Below are positions 22,506 to 33,780 of a DNA stretch of 64,000 bases, in pieces. The translations under genes were made by a program, and so were the position numbers. Numbering within the stretch: position 1 is the stretch's first letter; every line of letters starts with the position of its first letter. The stretch spans positions 62,001-126,000 of the forward strand of contig JAQFVV010013305.1 of assembly GCA_028023455.1 (NCBI GenBank). The letters run 5' to 3'. A model generated the notes under the pieces. That model made no database searches and was not told the origin of the DNA. It was given only the letters and a program-made list of their open reading frames with translations. This DNA is from Epiperipatus broadwayi (taxonomy: Eukaryota; Onychophora; Udeonychophora; Euonychophora; Peripatidae).

Positions 22506-25199
22506 TATAACAAATGCTGTACAAGGAAGAAAAATCTTAAAACGGTTACTCTTTAACAATCTTGTGAATAGTGTATTTTGACTAAAGAGTGCTAAAGAGG
22601 TCTTTGCACTATAGACTATTATTTAAAGACTGCTTTATCTAAAAACATTTTTATCATTTACGGAATACAGTTGTAAATTGTTTTAAAATAAATACTTTAA
22701 ATTTGTTGAATTATTCAAAAAGCTACTTTATATATTTATGACAAAAAATAGTCTCATACCATTGTCATTAGCTTTTTTCCTGTAAATGAGCATAATAATA
22801 CATTATTAAACTATTATTAGCACCCTCCTCCCCCCCCCCCACAACTTTTTTTACTTTAAGTTTCATGTTTTTTTTCTCTCACGTGGTTTCTATAGCTTTT
22901 TAATTACAATATGTTTTAACTTTTGGAGTATTATTTTTCTTTGTGTGTCCATTCCATGTATAATCTTTTTTTTTTCTATCTTATGTGGTTTAGTAAAATA
23001 GTAGATTCAAATCTTAAAAGTTTCTAGATCTGACTGGAAATGTGTCCACTCTGCCATTTTTAATATTCAAACATCATTAAACATCTCATGCAGTGATTCA
23101 TATGATTAGTTTATTACTATTTTCTAAATTAAATGTTAAACGTTTGAAAAATTTTGTCTTTCAATCTCCAACTCTTGATCTTTTAATCTTTTGTATTTTA
23201 TAAAATCAATTTCACTATTTAACCTTTTCCAGTTGTTTTACATTATATCATATTTATTTATTTCATTTTTTAACTTTTTTTATTTTTTATGATTTATTAA
23301 ATTTGGATTTCTTATTGTTTTAGTTGTTTTTTTTATTCATAAGATTGGTAATTATTATGCACTCACCCAGTCAAAGATTTAAGTGGAGTAATAAGAGCAA
23401 AGTTACCTTATGTCAAAGGCAAAGAAATATGATTAAAGAATTAAAAACAATCTTTTAATTATGTTTATAGTATCTTACATGTTTAGCACTATCAGTAACA
23501 CTCAATATTTTTTGTTGATGTTGATTAAATAAATTGATTCATAATCTATGCAAACTCTCAGTAATATACAAGTAATTAGTAAATATTTTTTATCACTATT
23601 ATATCAGCATTTATCATATATTTTGTGATTCATAATATCAAAATTTAATTTTTTTTAAATTTTTTTTTTAATCTTTCTAATTACCTCAAATTATGGGATG
23701 AATTAATTGTTATGGATGATTCTAAAAACAACCTTATTTTGAAATCAATTTGCTGATTATTTTTAAGATTATATAATAACTAGAGAATGAATTGAAAAAA
23801 ATACATTTGTTATATTTTAATTAAACTTAAACATGTTTTTTAAAAAATCACAGACTCCTATATTTATAATAAAAAATATTATGCATTTCAATTAGTCACT
23901 GAAGATATCAGATAAATCAAAGGCTTCATTCTCATAGAAATGTAACAGCAATATGTTAAATCTCTATCATTAGTGAGGGTCACATTATATTATAATTGTA
24001 TTTTTTTGTTTTTACACTTAGTACATTAATATTCATCAATCCAGAATATTCTGGAATAAGAAATAAGTAAATGCCAATGCAAAAACAACTGATTTTTGTT
24101 TTGAAAAAATATATATTGATTATTTGAAATTATTTACTTAATAAGAATCATATCTGCTGAGAATATTTTTGGCATTGGTACTTATTTATTTTTTTATTAT
24201 TTACTGCCTAACAATTACAATTCAAATTCTGCAAAATAAAAAAAAATATTAGATTAATGTTCAGAGTTTATAAGTAATTAAGCATTGGAAGTGTTGAAAT
24301 GGAATTGTAATCCATATATCTTGATCTCGAGGATTCACCGTTTTATTACTGTATTAAACCATTCAGATTATTATAAAATAATACCTGGACATAGCAGATA
24401 AATGAGTAATGGAATAAACATATATTCATCATATCTCAACTTTAATGGTATTATTTTACTTACTGTTCACATTATATATAATAATTATAATTTATTAATA
24501 AAATAAGTTACATAATGGTATCAGGAATATCTAAAACTCTTGACTTTTAGGGAATTGTTACATTTCCATGAATACAGTCATACATTTAAAATTGCTGTAT
24601 CTATCTTCATTAATTAATATAGTATGCTTATTTGTGAACATTAGTGTTAGCTCATCCATATATTTTTATATTAATGGTTTAAAAATTAAATTATACACCT
24701 TCTAAGTTTTTGTCCTGCTTAATTCATTTAATCCTCTTTCAAAGAATTAAAGTCTCTTCTATTCATATCACTTTTTTTATTTTTAATATTAGTAGAAATA
24801 AGTTGCAGCACTGTATACAAATTATATATATATATATAGAGAGAGAGAGATCTTTTATAAAGATATAATGTTTTTCTGATAATAAAATGTTACATTTGGA
24901 ATGCTTAAATGAGAATATAATTTGTGCAAAAGACTTAAGAAGTAGACAGGAACTGTACTATTGATATTTAGGGGGAAATATTTCAATTAGGCTAAGTGGT
25001 CAATATGTTTTAGTTAAAGATTTACGTTTTAGTTTTATAAACATTAATAAAATCACAGAAAATTATGACTTGAAATTGTTATGTTTATATGTGGTTGTAT
25101 ATATAAACACAAACATATGTAAATACATTTTTATATTATGTTTTAGTAATAACACATAAACAAATGTAAACTTTGGTATTTACAATATATTTTATAATA
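22506..25199. other. AT-rich stretch with microsatellites
   Basis: No coding feature recognised. A C-run lies near 22826-22840, and an (TA)n-(GA)n microsatellite at about 24822-24850. Otherwise it is uniform AT-rich DNA. Confidence 0.5.
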
Positions 25200-25640
25200 G
25201 CTATTCTATGCCTGCTACCATTGTCCAGATATAGTTCCTAGTCCTAGAGTGAACTAAGAAAAAGAGACTGCAATTGCCCTTATAAGTTTCCTACCACTTC
25301 CAGCTGTATCTTGGCAGCCTGTTTCATGAGTAGGTCTGATGATACTGACTACTATGACAGTTTACCTCATGCCATTGTTTGATACATTCCTGAATATGGA
25401 CTTGCCTCACTGCATCAACCATTTAGCTTTAATAGCTATTGTCTGGAGAATGAAGATTCTGTCTTTCAGCTCTGTAACAGTAGTTCTCTGACTCTACCTT
25501 CAAAAAAATAGACTATTTATTGCCACATCCTTATCCTAAATGGAAATATTTGGATTCATTGAGCGTCATATAGATTCATGGCAATGAATTCTCAATCTGA
25601 TCTACATTAGATGGGATCTGGACTAGTCCATTATTTGAGG
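25200..25640. repeat. Dispersed unclassified repeat, copy 1
   Basis: This segment resembles 28370-28860. Shared words in the same order include 'acttgcctcactgcatcaaccat' style blocks (here near 25400, there near 28575), 'gactatttat...ccacatc' and 'agtccattatttgagg'. The copies are clearly diverged. No tRNA-like head, terminal repeat or protein was recognised, so its class is unknown. Confidence 0.5.
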
Positions 25641-26009
25641 TAAGGTGAGATATGACAGAAGTGCATGTCTTTTTTTATAAAAAAAAAAAAAATGCTTTAA
25701 GAATCTCTTCTCAACAATATATGAAGACTTTAATAATTACCTACTGTTCTCTACCTAAGATTAATAAGACATCCATTTGAAGACAATTAATTGGATGACT
25801 AGTTGGATTAATTATAGACCAGCTAATTAAAAAATATTAAATCTATTTGACTGATTTGAATCCCGGGTCATGTTATGTCAATCAGAAGTATTAATCACTA
25901 TGCCCTTTTGCTTACTTTAAATATATATAGTTTACATATGGCAGAAAAATCTTCAACTTTTAACTTGGATAATTAATAGCTTAATAATCTGAATCAATTT
26001 AAATATCTT

Positions 26010-26470
26010 GATAATTTTTGTAGATAGAAAAGCAGATTTAAATGTTGAAGTTCAACACAACATGAGAATTGCTACTGCATTTAAAAAGTTAGAAAGTGGA
26101 TATTTTTTCACACTAATGTAATTACTTCAGCCAAATTAGCTGTATATAAATTTATTGTATGTATATTATATTGACTTTCTATTGTTTCAACATAAAGACA
26201 CTGGAAATTGTTTATTTAAGAAAGCTCCATAACGTTTTTAAAATATGAATAGAAAGAAGAGCAATCAGTATGTTCTTCAGCATGCTAAGATTGAGATATT
26301 GATTCTAGTAGTATAAGGGTACATTTTATTTTATTGGATTGGACGATGAGGAAATGAATGGCAATATACTTCCACCATGATTTTTATGAGAACAGCAATC
26401 TCCGCTCATATTTTAAAGATTATCTTAAACATATTCTAAAGAAGTGCAATATTAATCGCCTTGATTGAAA
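26010..26470 (+). pseudogene. Decayed LINE reverse-transcriptase C-terminus
   Basis: Conceptual translation across several frames and stops gives pieces of the typical end of an animal LINE ORF2. These are 'HNMRIATAFKKLESGYFF' near 26060 (the helix before 'YGSETWT'), a degraded 'LDWT' region near 26340 where other elements have 'RW.GHV.RMDD', and 'FKDYLKHILKKCNIN' near 26405-26455, which matches the 'RYKD.LK..LK.C.I' signature. Many stops and frameshifts show it is long dead. The assignment rests on motif order, not on an intact frame. Confidence 0.6.
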
Positions 26471-27399
26471 GGATACATTCAACGTTAGAATATAATCATA
26501 ATCCACAGTTAGTCAAGATGATAAGACCATTCAGGAAAAACAGCTCACCACAGAAATTAAAAAAAGGTAGCATCACAAAATCTCAAAATGCTTGAAGGAC
26601 CAATTTTTGATATATAGCATATTTGTTTCATGGAATGATTTGTATTATCATCATCAAACTCATTTTTATTCTATGTTTCTCTCTCTTTTTTTTTTTTCTA
26701 GAGTTAAAATAATTATCATTTATGAAAGAATTTTAATGAAAAAAATGATGGAAAATTAATTCAACAAGAATTTTTCAATTTTTAAGACTTATTAATGTCA
26801 CTGATTCATTTGAATAAATAGATTTTCTTGTAGGCTGGAAACTTTACAATACAGAATCAGATTGATTCAAATAGTAATTTGTTTTAGATTACTTTCCAAA
26901 TCTTGTATTTTTTTTCTTTCTCACTTCAGTTTTTTTAATTACTTTGTCATCTTGTAACATCTGATTGCTCTAGTTACAATAGATAGTGCTAAAGTAAAAA
27001 AAAAAAAAATCTTTGTATTAATATTTCAAAAAATAAAAATTGATTAGAAAATGTTAGTGTGATCCTCTTCTAAATCCTAAACTTTCCCACTTTTTTTATA
27101 TTTTTATTGTAATAGAATTGGCTTATAATCTTTTAAACTATTTTACAGGTTTTTTTTTACATTTGTCTTTTAATACAGTGCTGTAATTTATTTTAACTTT
27201 CTACATATTTAAAATAATCAGCTATTTTTGTGTTCGTCTGTATTCATGTATTTAGATAGAAATATTCCAAATATTGTTTTTAACAACTACAGATCAAGTG
27301 TAAGAAGATTTCATTAATTGGAAGCACACTCTAATGTTAAATAGGACATTGTTAGATTTTGTGAAATTAGAAGAAAAGATGAAGAGAAATTTGATTTAA
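26471..27399. other. AT-rich stretch before the RTE copy
   Basis: No feature recognised. The end nearest 27399 may contain the untranslated leader or a ruined N-terminus of the RTE element that follows. Confidence 0.4.
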
Positions 27400-28369
27400 A
27401 AAGTGGATGTATAGCCTTGTGGAAGTTGATGGTTTACCAGTCAGATGTCATGTTTATTTATTCACCTTAATGAAGATATAAAATTTAGATAATTCAAGTT
27501 TATGCCCCAACAAGTTCTCATTGTGATGAAGTAAAGCATTTTATGTAGGGATGTACAAAAGGCTTTTTATCAAACCAAACAATAATTTAAAATTATCATG
27601 CTACAATTGGGAAAGATTAGAAGATGAAAGGGCTGTGGATAAATTTTATTATGATAATAGAAATGAGAGAGAACATAGACTTGTGGAGTTTGCAGAGAAG
27701 AAAAACTTTATATTATAAATTTTTTCTTTGAAGAAAATATTAAGCAGAAATGAACATGGAAGAATCCAAATGAAAAAGCAGAGAATTGGATTTTGTTTTG
27801 ACTAACAGAAAATATCTATTTCAAGATTGTAATATTCTTAATAAATTCAAAACAGGAAGTGATCATTGATTAGTGAAATGTAAAATACATCTTAATGCAA
27901 ACTAGAGAAACCAATATTATTAAGTAAATAGTATTCACATAAGATATGCCTAATCTCTAGAAACATTCCAATGAATTTAAATTAGAATTTGTAAATCCAT
28001 TTTTAAAATGCTAACAGATTTTGAAGATGGTTCAGACTTGAATGGAACCAATAAGAAGTTAACTGATACACTATTAAGAACTGCAACAAAGATAGCTAGT
28101 ACATAAACGCAACATTTTATCAATAACTTTTCTGCTGAGACAAGATAATACATGAAGAAAAGAAGGAATATGAAAATATATAACAATATAAGAAAATATA
28201 AATTGGCTAGGAAAACTATAGAAGAAAATAAAAGTCTTAGAAGTGTAAAACAACATTTTGGTATTTGTAATGTTGTGTTTATATGTGAATGTAATAAAGA
28301 CGATCTCATAAAAATAAGATTAAGTATTTATTAATGTTTGTATACAATATATACTTACAATATATAAAA

Positions 28370-28860
28370 CTTATACCTTCACCTGATATTTTTGGTGAGA
28401 TATGCATCTAGTTGCAGTGCAGCTATTGATGAAAGGGACTCAGATGCCATTCTAGGTTTATTAACATTTCCAGCTATATCATGGTAGCTTGGGTAGGTAC
28501 ATTAGCACCTCCAATATACTATAGCAGCTTGTCTCATGTCCATTTATATTCTAGCAGCTTTCAGTTTTATATGAACTTACCTCACTGCTTTAGCCATATA
28601 ATAGACATGTGTATTGCCATTCAGTTCTATCAATAATTTGTTGTTGTCTGACTTGACATTCAAATGGACTGCCTATTTACAACCAGATCTCTTCCATAAT
28701 GAGAGCAGTCAGATTCACAGTATCATTATCACCTATAGGTTTGTTTCTGCTATTAGATGTATGTTATCTATTCATATATCCATTAGTCTGCAAAGATGAA
28801 TGTTCAATCCAATCAAGATAAGATGGAATCTAGCCAAGTCCATTAATTGAAGATAAATTG
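28370..28860. repeat. Dispersed unclassified repeat, copy 2, inside the RTE copy
   Basis: It interrupts the RTE element between its linker and reverse transcriptase. It shares ordered blocks with 25200-25640, for example 'cttacctcactgctttagcc' and 'caagtccattaattgaag'. Since it splits a LINE it inserted after that LINE. No diagnostic ends were found. Confidence 0.5.
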
Positions 28861-28900
28861 AATTATAATAAGTAGAAAACTTATTCATAGTATAAGAGTC

Positions 28901-29013
28901 TTGCATTGTTGGTCGAGAGGTCAGCACGACTGCCTTGCACTAGAAGGCAGTTTCCCAGGTTGCAAGTTTGCTTCCCGGCTGATGCTATGACACTTAAAAA
29001 AAAAAAAAAAAAA
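28901..29013 (+). repeat. tRNA-derived SINE, copy 3, inside the RTE copy
   Basis: This is a diverged copy of the family. The head is 'ttggtcgagaggtcagcacg', the middle has a different stretch 'ccttgcactagaaggcag', then come the B-box-like 'aagtttgcttcccgg', 'gatgctatgacac' and a long A tail. The different middle suggests a subfamily shared with the copy at 38179. No clear TSD found. Confidence 0.82.
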
Positions 29014-30435
29014 GATGGAACCATTATTAAAAAGAGAAGATAACATCATGAAATGTGTGGAAGATTTTTATAAATAATTAAATAGTAATAAAGAATAAGA
29101 AAACAAAGTACCCACAACAATTACTGCATCTTCTGAATTGCCTAGCATTTTAAATAAAGAATTGAGATGTGTAATTAAATCTATGAAGAAGAAAAAAAGC
29201 TCCAGGTAATGATAGAATTATAATTGATATCTTAAAAGAATTCAGGTGAAGAAATAGAAAAATTGTTAGCAAAGTTATATATAAAATATCTAAATGGTAA
29301 AGGTATTCCAGCTGATTGGAAGAATGCAGGAGTAATGTTGATATTTTTTAAAAGATGATAAAAAATACATTAGAAATTGAAGACTGATCAGTCTTTTATC
29401 ATTTCTATGTAGAATTTTTACTAAGACAATTATAACTTGTCTACAGCAAACTTTGGATTTTAACCAACCAAAAAAACAAGCTGAATGTTTTAGCACAGTT
29501 GATCATATCCAAGTACTAAGATAAATTATAGAAAGGACTAATGAATATGAGTTGTCATTATGCTTTGGATTATAGATTATAAAAAGGCATTTGATTGTAT
29601 AAGTGTTTATACAGTGATTAAAGCAAGGGATCATCGAGATATAGACACAAGTTACTACCATATTCTGAAGAATATTTATTATAATGGAACTGCAGGTGTT
29701 ACTAAGATTAACATTGAGAAGGGTGTACAACAGGGTGATTACATATCTCCAAAACTTTTCACAGCAGTTTTACAATAAGTATTTTGAGGATTAAAATGAA
29801 AAGGTAAGGAATAAAAAGTAAGTGGAGATTATTTAAAGGTTCTAGATTTTACAGATGATGTGTTTGTTTTTGAAATAATACTTTAGAGCTTAAGGAAATA
29901 TTGCAAGAGTAATCAAATGAAAGTAAGAAAATGGAACTAAAGATGAATGTTAAAACGATCTCAACTAATGTTCTTTGGTTTTTCTCAAAAGAAGAAAATG
30001 AAGTTTAATAATGAATTAGAAGTTAACAACCATAAATACCTTGATTGGATTATTAATAGAGAGAAATATAATGCATGAAATTAATCATAGAATTAAACTT
30101 GGATGGAATACAGTTGATGGAAATAACCTTATATTAAAAGGAAATATGCCTGTCTGTTTGAAAAGAAAGATTTTTAATAATTGAATTTCACCAGTTTTTA
30201 CTTATAGATCTGAGTTTTGAACACTTAACAAAAGAGCAATACAGAGATTTTAAATTAGTTTGGATCTTTTTAATACTCCCCTCTCTTAAATTTGAATTTA
30301 TCATTATCATGTTTATAACTTAAATTTATCTTAAAATTTTTAAATCAATAAAAAGTAAAGACTTGTGGGCAAAATTAACAAGATATAGTTTATATTTCTT
30401 CTGCAATCTCATTTAATTTTGTATTACTTTATAAA

Positions 30436-30499
30436 ATGCTTGAATTATTTACTTCATTAAAAATTGTATGCTTGAATTATTTACTTCATTAAAAATTGT
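30436..30499. repeat. Perfect 32 bp tandem duplication
   Basis: The 32 bp unit beginning 'atgcttgaattatttac' occurs twice back to back (30436-30467 and 30468-30499) without a mismatch, so it is recent. Confidence 0.95.
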
Positions 30500-30728
30500 A
30501 AACTACTATATGTATATACTGTATGCACGCACAAATAATGAAGCTAGTAAAATATATATAATTAGATGCAAGATATTAATTTACTTTAAATATAAGAATA
30601 TTGATTTATTTTAGCGAAATGCTTTCAGGAGTCTTTTCGCTCTCATACTCATAGCTGCTGTTGTTAAAACTGTGTTTTAGAAAAGAAAATTTATGCAAAG
30701 TTATGCAAATAATTTATAACTGCCATTT

Positions 30729-31687
30729 TCAGAACAGGGCAAAGCAGGCTTCTCTTCTATTAATAGACTTAGGATTGCTTGCTATATGAAACACTTCTCT
30801 AATCTTATGTTTAGCATCGTGTCTTTCTGAGAAAATGGTGTCAGCAGATATGGGTTCGAATTTGTGGCCTGTTATTCTTTCATGCTCAAAAAAGGTGGAA
30901 TTGCCTTCTTGTTTTGTTTTATTGTACAGGTATTTGTGCTGAGCCACTCTGTTAGCAAGGTTGGCTCTAATCTCACCATAATATGCGGCCTGGCAGTTGG
31001 CTTGTGGGCAGATCATTTTGTCCACGATCTGAGGAGTGAGTTCAGGTGTGCTTATATCCTTGGAATTATTGATAAAGTCTGTTTGTATTCGGAGGTGAAT
31101 GATATGTGATGATGAAGTCTTTAGATAGCTTATAGTTGACACATTTGGCCAGGGGTTGGATGTATGGCATCAAAATTCTTGGCTTATTATTCTTGATGTG
31201 GTTGTGGTTAATTTTATGATAGAATTTTTTGACTTTCCTGTTGATAAAAAATTGTGAATATCCTATTTTAATTAGATCAGCTTTGTATTGGTAAGGTTGT
31301 GCCATTTGTCCACTTCATATTTACATAGCATGTGATTTTTAAACAAAAATGAGGATAAGTCTGCCAATTTATGGGAGTAGGATGCATATAATGTAGGTTG
31401 AGTTGTACCTCATACTTCAACTGACTTAACTGTCAAAGTGTAATCCGCATGATTGTGGTTTCTGCTTACACTTATGTCCAGGTATTTGACCTGTTGTGTT
31501 TGGCTTTCAGCTTTGTGGGTGTAAGTAGAGATGTTCTAGAGACTGGGTGCAGTTCAGAAGTAATATAGTTGGGGGCTGCGATGAATATATCATCCACGTA
31601 TCTCATATACCTAAGATACGTGGATGATATATTCATCGTAGCCACCGACCACATTACTTCTGAACTGCACACCAGTTTCCAGAACAT
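30729..31687 (-). pseudogene. PLE polyprotein remnant, left arm: RT motif C to GIY-YIG domain
   Basis: On the minus strand the order is 'YMRYVDDIFIAAPN' (RT motif C with catalytic YVDD), 'KYLD'-type region decayed by frameshift, 'KADLIKIGYSQFFINRKV', 'PYIQPLAKCVNYKLSKDF' and then 'CPQANCQAAYYGEIRANL' with 'RVAQHKYLYNKTKQEGN'. The paired cysteines and YYG followed by R and H residues are the GIY-YIG nuclease of Penelope elements. The last residues are 'NRREACFALF', then a stop where the sister copy has Arg (TGA for CGA). The frame is broken between 31305 and 31472 and the N-terminal RT is missing, so it is inactive. Confidence 0.82.
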
Positions 31688-32463
31688 CTCTAAACTTACT
31701 TACAACCACAAAGCTGAAAGCCAAACACAACAGGTCAAATACCTGGAAACAACTGTAAGCAGAAACTGCAATCATCTGGATTATACTATGACAGTTAAGC
31801 TAGTTGAAATACGAGGGACTGGCAGGTTTATCCTCATTTTTGTTTAGAAATCATGTAATGTAAATATGAAGCAGACAAATGGCACAACCTTAACCAATAC
31901 ACAGCTGATCTAATTAAAATAGGATATTCACAATTTTCTATCAACAGGAAAGTCAATAAATTCTATCACAAAATTAACTCCAACCACATCAAAAATAATA
32001 AGCTAAGAATTCTGATACCGTATATCCAACCCGGCAAATGTCTCAACAATAAGCTATCTAAAGAGTTCATCATCACATGTTGTTCACCTCCAAAATACAA
32101 ACTGACATAAATAATTCCAAGGATATAAGCACACCTGAGATCACTCCTCAGATCATGTACAAATGATCTGCCCACAAGCCAACTACCAGGCTGCATATTA
32201 TGGTGAGAGTAAGGACCAATATTGCCAACAGAGTGGCTCCGCACAAATACCTGTACAATAAAACCAAACAAGAAGGTAATTCCATCTTTTTGAGCATGAA
32301 AAAACAACAGACTACAAATTTGAACCCACATCTGCCGATATCGTTTGCTTATAAAGACACGATTCTAAACACAAGATTAGATACGCATTTCATATAACAA
32401 GCGATCCTAAGTCTATTAATAAAAGAGAAGCCTGCTTTGCCCTGTTCCGAAAATGGCAGTTAT
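31569..32463 (+). pseudogene. PLE polyprotein remnant, right arm: RT motif C to GIY-YIG domain
   Basis: The plus-strand copy starts 'YLRYVDDIFIVATDHI' and continues 'KAESQTQQVKYLETTVSR', 'DYTMTVKLVEIRGTGRF', where intact elements have the RT thumb. After frameshifts come 'MICPQANYQAAYYGES' (second cysteine replaced by Tyr), 'NRVAPHKYLYNKTKQEGN' and 'KSINKREACFALFRKWQL' with a TAA at about 32461-32463. That end lies nine codons past the premature stop region of the left arm and probably is the true C-terminus. Both arms are therefore informative about the ancestral protein. Confidence 0.8.
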
Positions 32464-32645
32464 AAATTATTTGCATCACTTTGCATAAATTTTCTTTTCT
32501 AAAACACAGTTTTAACAACAGCAGCTATGAGTATGAGAGCAAGAAGTCTCTTGAAAGCACTTAGTTAAAATAAATCTTATATTTAAAGTAAATTAATATC
32601 TTGTGTCTAATTATATATATTTACTAGCTTCATTATCTGTGCATG

Positions 32646-33660
32646 GTTAGAATGCAAGAGTACCTATGAGAAGAACATATAGGTAAAAGGAATCAATGAA
32701 TGAAAATTGTTTCCTGGTGATATTGAACCTATTGCTTTTTAAAAATTATTGAATGTAAACATTAGAACAATTAGTAAAATTATATGCCAAGTAATGGCAA
32801 ATTACTAGTGTCAATAAGCAACGTTTTACAACTGGTAATATATGTATGCACTCTGTGGGATTTTTAGTGGCATAGTAAAATGATGGTTTCAAAAGCTAAA
32901 GTTTTCTTAGTCAAAGTTTAATCTGTCATTTCTAGCATGCATATATGATTATGCCTCCCTGAACAACTATAATAATCAAATTCGATTTTTTTTTGTATGT
33001 AGGTGTTTGCATAATTAATCATTATAATTTAGACTCTTTAATAAGCTTATATTCATAATTTATTATATAAATTACAATAATACTTAATTAATAGAAATGT
33101 ATATTGATAAAACTTAAAATTAAGTTGTTGGTTTTTTCCCTTTCTTTTTCCAATGTCAGTGCACTAACAGGAAAATTATATGCTTTGAGTTATTATGTTC
33201 ATATCAATCGTGTAAATAATTATTTGTTTCTTTACCTTGATTTAAAAGTGGACTTAATTTACAGCAGCATCTTATATTATTTTTATTTGAAATATATTTG
33301 ATAAGTCCATATAATTTTGAAAATATAGTAATTAATAACGAAATTTTTTCACTAAAGCAATGTTTTCATAATGTTAAAACTTCCTTGTAAGACAAACTAA
33401 GCAAATTATAGGTTATAATCTCATCCTACATATCTGTTTATAATTAGCAGAACTATGTAAAGATAAATGACAAGAAAATTTTATCTCTGCGATTTTAAAA
33501 TTTTCAAACTTTCTCAATTTAGTATGTTATTTAGTAAATGTCAGATTATTTATTCAAATTCGTATATAATATACTGTAAGTTTTAATAATTGTAAAATTC
33601 TCATAAAAATGTAATTACTACAAAAATAATATAACCTAGTTTGTTGGAATTTAATTTTAA
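32646..33660. other. AT-rich stretch, nothing identified
   Basis: No gene, element end or repeat recognised. Confidence 0.5.
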
Positions 33661-33780
33661 ATTCAGTATTCACAGACCTAAAGGTCACTGGTTCAATTTC
33701 CATACTCGTACTATCATTGGTCAGGCTACCAATATTTGAAGAAAAAAGAATAATATTATTCAAAAGTTGTGTTATATACA
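33661..33780 (+). repeat. Relic of the tRNA-like/HHR-like PLE leader
   Basis: It aligns by eye with 52110-52225. 'cctaaaggtcactggttcaa' matches 'ctaaggacccaggttcgaat', 'actcgtactatcattggtca' matches 'gctagtactgtcactggtct', and 'atatttgaagaa' followed by 'caaaagttgtg' matches 'cacctgaagaag' followed by 'cgaaacgttgtg'. It is a decayed second copy, useful as an independent witness of that leader. Confidence 0.65.

Larger units (their letters stand above)
27400..30270 (+). pseudogene. RTE-type LINE, endonuclease plus reverse transcriptase, heavily mutated
   Basis: This is the longest LINE copy here. At 27480-27900 the translation gives an AP-endonuclease-like domain: 'VYAPTSSHCDE' (active-site region), 'YHATIGK', 'ERAVDKFYYDNRNERE' and near 27840 'KTGSDH', the terminal SDH catalytic motif. 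A linker continues to about 28330. After insertions, RT motifs resume at 29200 ('SSGNDRIIIDILKE'), 'DYKKAFDC' near 29574, and 'KGVQQGDYISPKLFTAVLQ' at 29717-29775; the following FADD-type block near 29850 is damaged. The 3' end stops near 30270 without the usual tail. Frameshifts and stops are frequent. It would have nicked DNA and copied its own RNA; it is now inactive and carries the repeat at 28370 and a SINE at 28901. Confidence 0.82.
30523..32645. mobile_element. Penelope-like element (PLE) in a 2.1 kb head-to-head palindrome
   Basis: Two truncated copies of one PLE face away from each other from a centre at about 31608. The left arm is on the minus strand, the right arm on the plus strand, each about 1.05 kb, with a 9 bp spacer. 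They start at nearly the same residue, just upstream of RT motif C ('YLRYVDDIFI'), and both run to the same 3' end (left end 'gcacgcacaaataatgaagc' near 30525; its complement near 32640). Arms differ by scattered substitutions and small indels, so the palindrome is not new. No target duplication was found. Confidence 0.88.

Noticed and set aside
25333-25362. CTGATGA on the plus strand as a possible hammerhead
   Set aside because: No GAAA at suitable distance, and neither stem I nor stem II can be formed.
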